Notes: generated from the sequence alone by a model not told the origin. DNA of 64,000 nucleotides from Candidatus Obscuribacter sp. (GCA_016712465.1 JADJQZ010000001.1:1-64000), one strand, 5' to 3'. Positions 52,714-62,642 are shown, numbered from the stretch's first letter. A program made the numbers and translations.

Positions 52714-53505
52714 TCAGCCGGCCGCCGTTAAGACAATGCTGGCGATGTTGCTGATGGCATTGGCCGGGGTGCCGACGGCCGTCTCCGAGAACTTGAACAT
52801 GGGATTGACGGCGCCATAGCTCAGAGCCGGTACGTAGACTATGGCAGTGCCGTGGAAGATGCTCTCGGGGTCAGGCATGTGGCGGGTGGAGCAGCTTTCT
52901 AGCAGGCGAGCAAACAGCGCTGCAAAGGCAGTTGTGGCTTCTTTGGTCCAGTGGCTTCCCAGGTCTACTTCCCTGCCGTTACTTAGAAAGTTGACCACCG
53001 GCAGAGAGAGTCGGCTCTTCCCCGCTGTTTTTAGAAGCAGGCTGGTCAAGTAGTGACTGCGTTCGGATTGACGATAAACCGGGATGATCAGATCGGCCAG
53101 AGCCGCTAAGGCGCTCACTTTGTCGTAGTCTCCAGTGGATTCCAGTCTGGACTTTGCGCACAATATGACAAACTGGTGAAAGGGCTTTGCGGCTTCTAGT
53201 CTCTGCGACAGCAGTTCCGCATCACCGACCAGCTCTACCAGCCGAAGTCTGTCGAGGTGATAGCCGAAATTCGCTGCATTGGCAACGATGTCCGCTGCCG
53301 GAGAGAATATTCTCTCGGTGCACGGTTGAGGAACTGGTGTACCGAAATAGTCGCGACCATCCACGTCGTCGCCCATCAAAGCCACGTCGCCGAACTTGGT
53401 CAAATGTGTGGCCAGGGCTGAGGCGATGAGGGAGCGACCGGAACCGCCCAGGGTAGAGGTTACGAGAATTACAAAGGGTTTCTTGCCGGGAGTAGGAGAT
53501 TGCAT
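52714..53505 (-). CDS. MinD/ParA-like P-loop NTPase with altered Walker A
   Basis: 263 residues. The N-terminus ILVTSTLGGSGRSLIASALATHL has the deviant P-loop of MinD/ParA-type ATPases, but the signature Lys of GKGG/GKS is replaced (GGSGRS). ALMGDDVDGRDYF holds the next conserved Asp, and FVILCAKSR resembles the A' region. Such proteins position other factors through ATP-driven dimerisation; the Lys to Arg change may weaken or alter nucleotide binding. No ParB or MinE partner is adjacent. GAGG precedes the ATG at 53505. Confidence 0.75.
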   Translation of the reverse strand: MQSPTPGKKPFVILVTSTLGGSGRSLIASALATHLTKFGDVALMGDDVDGRDYFGTPVPQPCTERIFSPAADIVANAANFGYHLDRLRLVELVGDAELLSQRLEAAKPFHQFVILCAKSRLESTGDYDKVSALAALADLIIPVYRQSERSHYLTSLLLKTAGKSRLSLPVVNFLSNGREVDLGSHWTKEATTAFAALFARLLESCSTRHMPDPESIFHGTAIVYVPALSYGAVNPMFKFSETAVGTPANAISNIASIVLTAAG

Positions 53506-54076
53506 GGTAAACCTCTTGGTTTAGGGAGTCGAAGACAGCTTTCGGCAAAGGCACTTTTCGAGCAATGCTCACCCGCCCATCGTGAGGATGGTTGGGTTTT
53601 CCTTGTTCGGGCTAATGCGATTTGCTTTGGCTGTGAGGACCCTGTGAATAAAGAAATGGTTTGGTTTGCTACTTCAATATGAGTAATATCTTTGAAGCGC
53701 GACAATCCTTCTTGGGGGCTTAAGCTCTTATTTAATTAGCAATAGGGAACCAGAATTTCAGTTTTTATATATGTCAGGTTTTGATCTGTTGGCGGCGGCT
53801 CAGAAATTTATCCCGGGGCGGCCTGTAGTTAGCCCCGGTTCCGACACAATGGCGAAGTACTTGCGAACGGTTTGAAAGAAGAGTTTTTGGTTGTCAGAAA
53901 CAGTCCGATTAACCTTGCTGTTATCTTCTGGTCGGTCCACTAACTGAGGGCTTGCTGGCAATATAATAGGGTGTTCCTGTTCCTGAGCGAGGGGCTTGCG
54001 GCAGGACTTTCATGCAAGGTCAGGTCGAGCGGCAGTGCCGAAGCGACGACATCAACATCACTCCCGAGAGGTCCCC
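53506..54076. other. Divergent intergenic region
   Basis: About 570 bases between divergently transcribed genes. AT-rich, with a run near 53700-53790 that may carry promoters. No ORF with coding character. Confidence 0.35.
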
Positions 54077-55183
54077 ATGTCCAGGCTAGCGCTTGTAAGA
54101 GATCCCAGGTTTCAGAAACATCAAACTCCCGATGCCCATCCGGAAACTCCCCATCGCCTGGTGGCCATAGACAATGTCATCAGCCGTTTCAGTCTGGAGC
54201 ACGGTCTGACGGAACTGCCTCCTCGTGCGGCGGAAACCGAGCAGATTGCGGCTGTGCACAAGCCTTCCTACATCGAGAAATTGCATGAGAACGCCCTCAA
54301 ATTGAGTGGGGAAAAACTGATCAAACTGGATGGCGATACCTTCATGGGGGCTGAAAGTTTTGACACTGCCTTATTGGCTTGCGGTGCCGGTCTGGTAGCG
54401 ATTGATGCGGTTAAGGGCGGTGAAGTGCAGTCGGCGTTCGTGGCGGTGCGACCGCCGGGCCATCATGCCCTGGCCGACAAGCCTATGGGTTTTTGCTTAT
54501 TCAACAATGTGGCCGTGGCCGCTCGTTATGCCCAGACTCGGGGCTACCGAAAGGTATTCATCATTGATTGGGATGTCCATCATGGAAACGGCACCCAGTG
54601 GGCGTTCTATGATGATCCCAGTGTCTTTTTTACTTCCTTCCAACAGTACCCTTTCTGGCCTTACGATTCGGGCTGGTTTACGGAAGACGGGCTGGGTGAA
54701 GGGCGCGGCCATAACATGAATATTCCCCTGCCTCGGGGCACTGGGGACAGAGGTTATCTGAGAGCCTTTGATCGACTGGTTAAACCCGTCTGCCAGGCGT
54801 TTGCTCCCGACTTGATCATGGTTTCGGCTGGATACGATGCACACCAAGATGATCCTCTCGGGCAACAGCGCATCTCCACGGCCGGTTATGCCATGCTCAG
54901 TCAACGGGTGGTTGATCTGGGACGGGCTCTGGGCGTGCCCTGTGTCGTTTTTCTGGAAGGCGGCTATAACGTCAAGTCTCTCTCCGAGTCGGCGGTGGCC
55001 ACCATGCGAGTTTTGAATGCCCGCAATGATTCGGAGTTGGGTGAGGTGCATGCCTCCTATCTGATGCCTTTTGCCGCAGCCTCCAGCAATCACATAACCG
55101 GTGACAGCAGTGAGCATAGGGTGGACGAGAGGATAGACGAAGTTCGCGGTCATTTTGCTAAGTACTGGCGCGTCTTGCGCTAG
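54077..55183 (+). CDS. Histone deacetylase-family amidohydrolase
   Basis: 368 residues from the ATG at 54077, with GAGAGGT upstream. The class II-type deacetylase core is complete: VRPPGHHA (His pair), CLFNNVAVAARYAQ, IDWDVHHGNGTQ (zinc ligands Asp and His), GYDAHQDDPLGQ and FLEGGYN. Bacterial members deacetylate polyamines, acetoin-pathway or small acyl-amines rather than histones. Monocistronic, plus strand. Confidence 0.93.
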   Translation: MSRLALVRDPRFQKHQTPDAHPETPHRLVAIDNVISRFSLEHGLTELPPRAAETEQIAAVHKPSYIEKLHENALKLSGEKLIKLDGDTFMGAESFDTALLACGAGLVAIDAVKGGEVQSAFVAVRPPGHHALADKPMGFCLFNNVAVAARYAQTRGYRKVFIIDWDVHHGNGTQWAFYDDPSVFFTSFQQYPFWPYDSGWFTEDGLGEGRGHNMNIPLPRGTGDRGYLRAFDRLVKPVCQAFAPDLIMVSAGYDAHQDDPLGQQRISTAGYAMLSQRVVDLGRALGVPCVVFLEGGYNVKSLSESAVATMRVLNARNDSELGEVHASYLMPFAAASSNHITGDSSEHRVDERIDEVRGHFAKYWRVLR

Positions 55184-55725
55184 GGTTTGATGGTGCGGTT
55201 CCACACCCAGAGAGTACCCTTAACTACCGGGTAGTCAGGAGCTAGCGCGAGTTTTGCCGAACGAAAAGAAGCATGTATAAGCAGTCGCTTCGTCAGTCAA
55301 CCAAGGGATGTCAAGGAATTTAGCCCCGCTCCGCCATTTTGAAAGGCTTTTGCACACTGTTTCTCGGGGGACGAAGGGGCTCCTTCCTGAGGCTTGTCAG
55401 GAGAACGTTGGGGGCCGCTCAAATTTCTCGACTTGATAGAGGCCTTGAGTAAGAGCGCGCCTGCCTGTAACTTGAGTTACCACTTTACCCACTATCTTCT
55501 TGAACCCAAATAACAGAGCTTTTCTTTAAATCACCACCCCGTCCGCCTACTCGCCAGTAACCCCTTTGGTTGCTGCCTGTTGTGCCGACTATGGTGATGC
55601 TGTTAAGTGCAGTCGCATTGCGGTCTTCGCAATGTAGTCGGGCGAGTCCGACTGACTTTACCTGGCAATTCAGCCGGGTGAGTTGACGTGCTTTGGATTC
55701 CAGATGGGATTTGGAGCTCCTCTTT
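55184..55725. other. Intergenic region, nothing recognised
   Basis: About 540 bases after the deacetylase gene. No clear ORF, RNA gene or terminator hairpin was identified. Confidence 0.35.
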
Positions 55726-56523
55726 ATGAGTACGAACAATCAAATAAATCTCTGTATACCGAGCACCGGTCTGGACGCTGAGAGCGATTGGCGAAGGCTG
55801 TACGAAGCTGCCTTCCCCGTCGATGAGCGTATGCCGGTTTCTGAAATCTCCTCGCTGCTTTCCACAACGGGCATGCTCTTGCATCGCACCACGGACAAAG
55901 ACGGCGCGCTCCTCTGTTTCTCGCTGGTTACTCCCATGAGTAACTTTTCTCTCTTGGCTTACATTGCTACCGACCAGACCCGCAGGTCCGGTGGTGTTGG
56001 TACGAAGCACATGCAGGCACTGCTCGTCAGTCTGAGGGAGAAATTCCCGCAGCACCTGGGCCTCTTTCTTGAGATCGAATCCACCAAGGAGAAGGGTCTC
56101 AGTCCGGAAGAAGAGAAGAACCGTCAGCGTCGCCTGCAGTTCTATCTCAAGCTTGGTGCCAAGCGTCTGATTGACCGCGATTATCTCCTGCCCAGTTATG
56201 TGCCCGGCACCAAGGCTCGCTACGGCGAACTGCTCTGGTTTGAATACGAGCGCAAGCTTGAGGAAAACCAGCACAAAGACATTGGTCCGGTTATCTGTGA
56301 AATCTACAGGCGGGGCTATGGTGTTTCGCATCTGGATGAACAGTTCACCAGGGTCATGAAGCAGTTTCCGTCCGTGGATGGAGTTACCTGTCTGGACCGG
56401 GATGCTGTTAAGCAAGCAGAGGCAGAGTCTGAAAAGGGAACTGGTTTCTGGAAATGGCTGAAGGCTTTTCTGAAACGCATCTTCGCAGGCAAATGGCGTA
56501 GTTCCGGAAAGTCACCCAAGTGA
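55726..56523 (+). CDS. GNAT-like acyltransferase
   Basis: 265 residues from the ATG at 55726; an in-frame ATG 33 bases upstream is the alternative. RLYEAAFPVDERMP, then LLAYIATDQTRRSGGVGTKHMQALL (acetyl-CoA loop R-x-x-G-[VG]-G) and RLQFYLKLGAKRL fit the GNAT fold. The last 80 residues form a basic tail with a hydrophobic Trp-rich segment (GFWKWLKAFLKRIF) that may bind membranes. Substrate unknown. Confidence 0.75.
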   Translation: MSTNNQINLCIPSTGLDAESDWRRLYEAAFPVDERMPVSEISSLLSTTGMLLHRTTDKDGALLCFSLVTPMSNFSLLAYIATDQTRRSGGVGTKHMQALLVSLREKFPQHLGLFLEIESTKEKGLSPEEEKNRQRRLQFYLKLGAKRLIDRDYLLPSYVPGTKARYGELLWFEYERKLEENQHKDIGPVICEIYRRGYGVSHLDEQFTRVMKQFPSVDGVTCLDRDAVKQAEAESEKGTGFWKWLKAFLKRIFAGKWRSSGKSPK

Positions 56524-56840
56524 TTGACCCGGGCTGTCTCCAGGCTGTAAATCGGCATGAGTTGTCTGTCGGTTTTCAGCGCCGTTCCTTTTGGAGGGAG
56601 AGGTTTAGATTTTGATACTTGCCCTGGTGGCAAGCGTCCTGATCTATCGCTCTCCCTTTTTGCTTGAGAGTACTAGGTGGAATAGTGGATTGCGAAAGCT
56701 GTAATCCAGGGCTGCCGCTGTTCCCCGCCGGTAATTGTGCTCTGGCGCTGCTCTGTTTGACGGATAGTAGAGTCGGCAAGCCTGTCCGAGCTGCTTGCTG
56801 CCGGTGGCCAGTTCTCCCGGGTTTATCGAGAAAATGTCGG

Positions 56841-57809
56841 CTAGCTGCTGGGGAAGAGCACCACGGTGCTGCCTGTGCGTTTGGCTTGTTCCAGGGCTTC
56901 CTGGGCGGCAGCGATCAAGATGCCCGGGTGTTCGCAGGTATCGGGAATACTGGCCACGCCGAAGCAGATGCAGATATTGCTGCGGTCCAGACCCGGTGCC
57001 AGTGGGCTTGAGAGTAGTGCCTCCTCGATGCGGGCGCAGAGTTGCATGGCTTCGTTGCAGCCGGTGTGAGGCAGAACCAGACATAGTTTTGGGTCTTTGT
57101 AATGACAGAGGCAGTCGAGCACTCGTCCGACGCCCTGAATACGATTGGCACTTTCATGCAAGAGGCGCACGGGCGGTAAACTGAGGGTTCCATCGTTGAG
57201 CTTGAGGGCCAGTTCAAAAAGCACAAAAGCAAATGGGGTCTGGTAACGCTGGTAGCGGTTGAATTCTTGGATAAGCAGATGGTAAGCGTAGCCTTCCGAG
57301 AAAAGCCCGGTTTCCTGGCGTCGCATCTGCCATTGCAGGGCCTCTAGAAGACCGCGATCCAGCTCGACTGGTGCGGGGAGATCCGGTCTGGCCGAGCGCA
57401 CCGGTACTTCCGGTCGAGGCGGCGGCGTTGGTTCCTCCAGAGCCGGCGCTTGTTTTGATGTGTCCACATAGGTCTGGAGTGCGCGATTTGGATCGCCTTC
57501 GGCGGAAATCAAACTCTGAATCAAAAAGGTGTCCATGCTGTCGTGGCTCCACAGCACGGCCGCATCCAGAGACTCCCCGGCATGCAAGGTCCAACTGGGA
57601 CCTTCTTCGGATCCGTCGGCCGTGCTCACTCGCAACACGAATGTGGTTGGAGATGAGGCCGCTTTCCATGGCAATTCGATGATTGCTCTTGGATGTTTAC
57701 CGGCCTGGGCCATGGCGAAATCCAGGTCTTGAATGCTGGGAATGGATGCTAGTTTAGTAAGTCGGACGTTGGCGCCAGCGGTTGTCTTGAACGAATCATG
57801 TAGTGGCAT
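56841..57809 (-). CDS. Degenerate GGDEF-domain protein
   Basis: 322 residues. The C-terminal 165 residues have the diguanylate cyclase fold pattern: LLIQEFNRYQRYQTPFAFVLFEL, LCLVLPHTGCNEAMQLCARIEEAL and ICFGVASIPDTCEHPGILIAAAQEALEQAK. The GG[DE]EF signature that would lie before LCLVLP is absent, so it should not make cyclic di-GMP. The N-terminal 130 residues are of unknown fold with a Pro-rich linker. It could act as a ligand-binding or structural regulator. No clear ribosome binding site is seen at the ATG. Confidence 0.72.
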   Translation of the reverse strand: MPLHDSFKTTAGANVRLTKLASIPSIQDLDFAMAQAGKHPRAIIELPWKAASSPTTFVLRVSTADGSEEGPSWTLHAGESLDAAVLWSHDSMDTFLIQSLISAEGDPNRALQTYVDTSKQAPALEEPTPPPRPEVPVRSARPDLPAPVELDRGLLEALQWQMRRQETGLFSEGYAYHLLIQEFNRYQRYQTPFAFVLFELALKLNDGTLSLPPVRLLHESANRIQGVGRVLDCLCHYKDPKLCLVLPHTGCNEAMQLCARIEEALLSSPLAPGLDRSNICICFGVASIPDTCEHPGILIAAAQEALEQAKRTGSTVVLFPSS

Positions 57810-58356
57810 AGACTGGTAATTTGGCTGAGTCAGGGTAGTACTGATGGTTTATTACCCAGAGCGCCGCTCAAATACACCAAAAAATCGGCTTGATCTTGAG
57901 CTTTAACCTTGTTGCCGGGGACCTGGCTGAATTTGTCGGCAGAAGTAGGGCACGGGCACAAGAAAAAATCGAAGATGTCAGGAGTCGGCGTCCCGGGCTT
58001 GATTTCACCGTGGCCTAGCTAGCGTATTGATGGACTTCACTTGGTAACGTGGCTCGATGGCTCAGCCATGTCTCTGTGATATCTAATTTAATAGCCTGTA
58101 AAGAGATCTGATTGAGATCTCATGACTGAGTTACTTAGGCTGCTTCTGTATTTTTTCTTCCGAACCGAGTTTCTTAACTTAGATCTCTAAAGCATCTCCC
58201 CCGAGCCTGCGCCCCCATTTTCTTCGAATCGAATGTTCGAAGTGCCGGGCCGGTTTGGAGTCCAGTCGAGGGCATTATTGCTCTCTACTGACCCTGGGTT
58301 TTGCTGGAGTTTCTAATTCCTGCCTTGAAGGCGGGTTTAACTATCAGGAGTTTCAC
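57810..58356. other. Divergent intergenic region upstream of the Bat-like operon
   Basis: About 545 bases; includes two AGATCTGAT/AGATCT-containing stretches near 58100 and 58180. No ORF supported. It should carry the promoter of the operon beginning at 58357. Confidence 0.35.
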
Positions 58357-59385
58357 ATGTTATTTGCATCTCCGGAGTGGCTCTGGGCCGCTCTGCTATT
58401 GCCTGTGTTCTGGTTTGTACTGCGCCGTCGGGGCAAGATCGGATCGACCCATGTCGGCCCCCTCGGCAAGCGACCAGGCAGCCGCATTCTCATTTACCTG
58501 CCGGGGGTCATGCTGTCGCTGGGCTTTCTCGCTCTCGTGGTGGCAATGGCTCGCCCGCAGGAAGTTTTCTACGATAGCGACGTGACTGTCAAGGCGCGGG
58601 ACATCATCATCGCCGTGGACAAGTCCGGCTCGATGTCCAGTCCCATCTCCGGTCCGCTGCCCCGCTCCGTTGTCGGTGTTACCGACCTCGATCGTGAGTG
58701 GCCTGGCAAGCCGCCCAAGCCCAACACACCGGTGGAGACCTTTCGTGGCCAGGAGTCACACTCCCGGCTGGAAGTGGCTCAGGCTGCCGTGCTCGATTTC
58801 GTGCGCAACCGCTACGCGGCCAAGGCCGGCGACCGCATCGGCATCATGGTCTTTGACGATACGCCTGTCTGGTCCTGGCCTCTCACCCATGACCTGAAGA
58901 TGATTTATCGCAAAGTGCGCTTCGTCGACGAGGGCACCGGTGGTGGTACCAATTTCGGTAACTATCCGCCCGGGCCGGTCGACATGGCTGCCGAGCACTT
59001 CGATGAGCTGGGTAAGGCCAAGAGCCGGGTGATGATCATGGTTACCGACGGCGAGAACGACCTGACCCCTCAGGCTAAGTCGCGCATTGCCGACATCATC
59101 GCCAAATGGAATGTTCGCTTCTACGTCATCGGCGTGGGTGAGACCATGTCCCGCGGCTATCCGGACATCATGCGGCTGGCTGAGAGCGTCGGTGGTCATG
59201 TCTTCGGGGCGGAAACGTCAGAAGACATGCAGAAGATTTTTCTTGCTATCGATCAGTTGGAGCGTTCCGACATCAGCACTTACGGTGCTCAGAAGCGTAA
59301 GGAGCTTTTCATGCCCTTTGCTCTGGCGGCACTGCTGCTCCTGACGCTGGCTTCACTGGTGCAAGCGCTCATTCACAACGAGTGA
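58357..59385 (+). CDS. BatA-like VWA membrane protein
   Basis: 342 residues from the ATG at 58357 (AGGAG 7 bases upstream). Two N-terminal helices (about 8-22 and 45-64) precede a von Willebrand A domain whose metal-ion site is DKSGSMSS (Asp88), with GGGTNFG and TDGENDL as the other loops; a C-terminal helix (about 316-336) closes it. This is the BatA layout (aerotolerance operon), where a MoxR ATPase and partners act on envelope proteins. No MoxR or DUF58 gene is adjacent. Confidence 0.88.
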   Translation: MLFASPEWLWAALLLPVFWFVLRRRGKIGSTHVGPLGKRPGSRILIYLPGVMLSLGFLALVVAMARPQEVFYDSDVTVKARDIIIAVDKSGSMSSPISGPLPRSVVGVTDLDREWPGKPPKPNTPVETFRGQESHSRLEVAQAAVLDFVRNRYAAKAGDRIGIMVFDDTPVWSWPLTHDLKMIYRKVRFVDEGTGGGTNFGNYPPGPVDMAAEHFDELGKAKSRVMIMVTDGENDLTPQAKSRIADIIAKWNVRFYVIGVGETMSRGYPDIMRLAESVGGHVFGAETSEDMQKIFLAIDQLERSDISTYGAQKRKELFMPFALAALLLLTLASLVQALIHNE

Positions 59386-59441
59386 GCCTTCAAAGTTTGT
59401 TTTTCAAGTCCACGTCAGTGGACCCCAAATTGGAGATTTCT

Positions 59442-60011
59442 ATGACGGCGCTATCTCGTACCATGACCCGACACCGAGTCGGGTTGGCGCTTACAACTGT
59501 GTTTCTGGCTCTCGCCCTGTTCGGATACGGAGCCTGGAGACTGCTCAGCTACAGCCTGCCCATGTATCAGGAAGATTTTCCGGCCGCGGCTCAGTCCGAG
59601 AGCGGCAATGTGGCTCTGGCTCTCTACGATGCCGGACTGCAGGCGTACAAGGACGGCGATTTTGATGGAGCGCAGGAGCTTCTCACCAAGGCCTATTCGG
59701 CCATGACCGAGGAGAAGCAGTCGCTCACGCAGGCGGCCCTGGGCGTCGACCACAAACTGGCGGCTCAGGTGCAGTTCCTTCTGGCGGTGACGCTGGAGAA
59801 GAAAAAGCAAAAATTCATGGCCATCGAGGCCTACAAACAGTCCCTGCGCCACGACCCCAGCCATATGGAGGCCAAGTACAACCTGGAGCGCTTGCTCATG
59901 GCCAGAGGTGGTCAGGGCGAGGGCGACGGTGATGGTCAGGGCAATGGTCAGGGCAAACCAGGCGACAAGACCGGTAACGGCAGTTCCCAGGAAGGCAGGA
60001 AGGGGATTTAA
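59442..60011 (+). CDS. TPR protein, BatC-like
   Basis: 189 residues from the ATG at 59442, with GGAG 7 bases upstream; an upstream GTG overlapping the previous stop is less likely. One N-terminal membrane helix (about 14-32) is followed by tetratricopeptide-like repeats (ALALYDAGLQAYKDGDFDGAQELLTKAYSA; AIEAYKQSLRHDPSHMEAKYNLE) and a Gly/Gln/Asp-rich tail. TPR partners of Bat VWA proteins (BatC) are known. Co-transcribed with its neighbours, 2 bases from the next gene. Confidence 0.82.
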   Translation: MTALSRTMTRHRVGLALTTVFLALALFGYGAWRLLSYSLPMYQEDFPAAAQSESGNVALALYDAGLQAYKDGDFDGAQELLTKAYSAMTEEKQSLTQAALGVDHKLAAQVQFLLAVTLEKKKQKFMAIEAYKQSLRHDPSHMEAKYNLERLLMARGGQGEGDGDGQGNGQGKPGDKTGNGSSQEGRKGI

Positions 60012-60013
60012 CT

Positions 60014-61129
60014 ATGTTTGATTTCATCACTGCCGCTGAGGCAATGCTGCATTTTCGCGACCCGCATTACCTGTGGGCGCTCCTTGTTGTGCCGCCCTTA
60101 CTTCTGGGCGGACTCTGGCTGGCTCTGGCCCGCCGCCGCCACCTGGTTGATTCCTATGGCGACCGCAAGCTGATCGAGCGTTTCGTGGAGCCTATCTCCC
60201 GCGGGCGTCTCGTGCTCAAGACCGTCAGCCTGACTCTCTGTCTGAGCCTGCTCATCCTGGCTCTGGCCAGACCGACGCGGGACTCGGGTAAGATCGAGTT
60301 CCCGGTTGGCTCCATTAACGTCATGGCTATCGTGGACGTGAGCCGCTCTATGGCCGTTCCCGACTACAAAGGCAAGCTGCCGGAGCCCTTCGCGGCCGGT
60401 CGCAGGCTGGATATGGCCAAGTATTTGCTGGTGGAAGAGGTTTGCGGTGCTCTTGGTTACAACCAGCTGGGCATAGTCACCTATGCCGGCGAAGCTTTCC
60501 CGCAGGCCTTCGTCACCGATGACATGTACCCGCTCAAGTGGGTCATGACCCGGGCCATGAATGTGGGTAAGGCGCCGGGAGAGGGCAGTGAAATTGCCAA
60601 GGCTTTCAACCTGGCGTTTCAAATGCTCGACCTCGACGCCAAGAAGGGCAATCGCAATGTCATCGTGCTCTTCTCCGACGGTGGGAATGATTCCACCGAT
60701 CAGGAGATGCAGGCGGTGCTGAAAGAGCTGAAAGCTCGCAACATCGACCTGATCGTTGTCGGTCTTGGCAAAGCCAGTCAGTCTCCCATCCCTGTGGAGC
60801 TGCTGGAACCAGGTGATCGGCGTGGTCAGCGCGGTAAGTTCTACGAAGTGAACGGCGAGATCGTCACCACTCGCCTGGAGGAGAACAGCCTGCTGCTCCT
60901 CAAGAATCGTGTCGGTGGCCGCTACGTGCGCGTCAGCGAAGCCTCCGACTTCAAGATGACGGAGATGGTGTCCCGTTCGCAGGTGATTTACAAGCCGGGA
61001 AGCCTGGAGCTTTTCCCCTGGCTGCTTCTGGCCAGCTTCTTCTTCTTGCTGCCGGCTATTGTGCTGCCGCACCGTGTTCAGCTCTCCGGCAAGGAGAAAG
61101 GCATGGGCGACAGAGGAGGTGTTTCATGA
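60014..61129 (+). CDS. BatB-like VWA membrane protein
   Basis: 371 residues. Two N-terminal helices (about 20-37, 68-86), then a VWA domain with metal-ion site DVSRSM (Asp108), GEGSEI and FSDGGND, and a C-terminal helix (LFPWLLLASFFFLLPAIVLP). Layout as in BatB. The stop overlaps the next ATG (ATGA), marking translational coupling. Confidence 0.88.
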   Translation: MFDFITAAEAMLHFRDPHYLWALLVVPPLLLGGLWLALARRRHLVDSYGDRKLIERFVEPISRGRLVLKTVSLTLCLSLLILALARPTRDSGKIEFPVGSINVMAIVDVSRSMAVPDYKGKLPEPFAAGRRLDMAKYLLVEEVCGALGYNQLGIVTYAGEAFPQAFVTDDMYPLKWVMTRAMNVGKAPGEGSEIAKAFNLAFQMLDLDAKKGNRNVIVLFSDGGNDSTDQEMQAVLKELKARNIDLIVVGLGKASQSPIPVELLEPGDRRGQRGKFYEVNGEIVTTRLEENSLLLLKNRVGGRYVRVSEASDFKMTEMVSRSQVIYKPGSLELFPWLLLASFFFLLPAIVLPHRVQLSGKEKGMGDRGGVS

Positions 61130-62223
61130 GTGCTAAATTGAGAGCCGGAGGGTTGGGCGGTGTTGCTGCCACCTTCCTGGCCCTTGTCTGTGTGACCCTC
61201 CTGCTCATGCTGGAGAGTGCTCTTTTCTGGAGTGCCAGAGTGGAGTGGCCTGTCTTCCCGGATCAGGTCAAGGCCCACGAGCCGCAGGTAGTGATGGAGG
61301 TGGCGCGGGATTTTGGCTATCGCATCGGCGATCCGGTGCCGGTCACGCTCTACATCAAACAGCAACCGGGTACGGTGGTTGACCTGCACAGCATCGCCAT
61401 CGAAGGCAACTTCGAGATTCGTGGCGAGGAGTTCGGCAACCGCCCGAGACCTTACGAAGAGGTCATGAAGGACGGCAGCAAGCGCATCCGTTTCCAGGTT
61501 GAACTGCAGAGCTTCTCTGTGGCTCCCAGCTTGAAAGCGAGCACGGCCATAAGCTACAAGGTGGTGGAAACCAACGACGAGTTTACGGTGACGCTGCCCG
61601 CTCTGGTGGTTACCACTTCCAACACCTGGGACAAGCAGGATCGCATTCTCACCGGTAAGCTGCCGTACCTGCAAGGTTGGCATCTGGTTTGCAACAGCCT
61701 CATCACCCTGGCCGGACTTTTCGCTGCCGCCTACTTCTACGTGCTCTATCGGCGCTACCTGGCTCTCCATCCGGAAAAACTGCCGGGGGCCAGGCGTGCT
61801 CGCCGTTTCGTCCTGGCGCGCAAGCGCTTTGATGAAGTGTGGGCCAAAATTGAGGGTGGCGACGTGAGAACTGCCAATTACGTGGAGATCGAGCGCATCG
61901 TGCGCAGCCTCTACGAAATCGAAAGCAAGACCACCCGGGAAGCCGGCTTTTGGTTCTTGTACGGCAACCGCGGACCTTACCAGGCCGTGGAGATACTGCA
62001 TCAGTGCGACAGGGTCATCTACCTGGGCGAGACGCTCACGGCAGAAGATCATCAGGTGATCCAGCGTACCTTCGACAAGCTGGTGCCGCACTACCCGGCT
62101 TCGGTCATCGCCGAAGCTTCTGAAATCGTCGCTTCCCCTTCGCTTCGCCGCAGAATGCGCGAGCAAGATCCGGCTAACTTCCGCGGTCGTCGGGAAGACG
62201 ACAGCGAGTCCAATTCCAACTGA
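61126..62223 (+). CDS. Membrane-anchored protein of the Bat-like operon, possible BatD analogue
   Basis: 365 residues. An N-terminal helix (about 14-35) and a central helix (about 191-210) bracket a beta-rich extracytoplasmic domain; the C-terminal 150 residues are charged and helical, with an Arg/Lys-rich start. The operon position fits BatD, which also has an extracytoplasmic beta domain and C-terminal helix, but I see no sequence signature to prove it. GGAGG lies about 7 bases upstream of the ATG. Confidence 0.7.
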   Translation: MSAKLRAGGLGGVAATFLALVCVTLLLMLESALFWSARVEWPVFPDQVKAHEPQVVMEVARDFGYRIGDPVPVTLYIKQQPGTVVDLHSIAIEGNFEIRGEEFGNRPRPYEEVMKDGSKRIRFQVELQSFSVAPSLKASTAISYKVVETNDEFTVTLPALVVTTSNTWDKQDRILTGKLPYLQGWHLVCNSLITLAGLFAAAYFYVLYRRYLALHPEKLPGARRARRFVLARKRFDEVWAKIEGGDVRTANYVEIERIVRSLYEIESKTTREAGFWFLYGNRGPYQAVEILHQCDRVIYLGETLTAEDHQVIQRTFDKLVPHYPASVIAEASEIVASPSLRRRMREQDPANFRGRREDDSESNSN

Positions 62224-62236
62224 ATAGGAGCTTAAA

Positions 62237-62614
62237 ATGCCCGACTCTTACGTCATGCACATGATTGTGCAAACTCTGCTTCTCACTCTCTCGCTGCTCT
62301 ATGTCGTGCCTGCCGTCACCGATGGTGGTGTGGCTGTGCGTCGCAGCAGCTTCCTGCGCGGTGCCCTGGGCCTGGTGGTCCTGGCTCTGGGCAACAAGAT
62401 TCTCTGGCACGCGCTGGTGGCAATGGGTGCCATGCAGGCTGCCCCGACCGCCATCTTCACCGTCGGCGTCATCGCCTGGCTGGTGAATGCGGTGGTCATC
62501 TTCCTGACCGGCAAAATCATGCCGGGCGTTCTGTTCGTGCGCAGCTTCAGCACTTCTCTGGGCGCCTCCCTGGTGCTCATGCTGTGCGGCTGGCTGATCA
62601 CCTGGTTGATCTGA
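62237..62614 (+). CDS. Small four-helix membrane protein, holin-like
   Basis: 125 residues with four hydrophobic helices (about 8-26, 39-57, 68-88, 98-125), last gene of the Bat-like operon; AGGAG 7 bases before the ATG. Topology and size resemble phage-holin-4-type membrane proteins, but there is no proof of function. A strong terminator follows. Confidence 0.65.
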   Translation: MPDSYVMHMIVQTLLLTLSLLYVVPAVTDGGVAVRRSSFLRGALGLVVLALGNKILWHALVAMGAMQAAPTAIFTVGVIAWLVNAVVIFLTGKIMPGVLFVRSFSTSLGASLVLMLCGWLITWLI

Positions 62615-62642
62615 CGGACTGAAGCGACAGTGCTCTGGAAAG

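Noticed and set aside
56664..57184. Short plus-strand ORFs near the degenerate GGDEF gene
   Set aside because: No ribosome binding site, and they overlap the better supported minus-strand gene.
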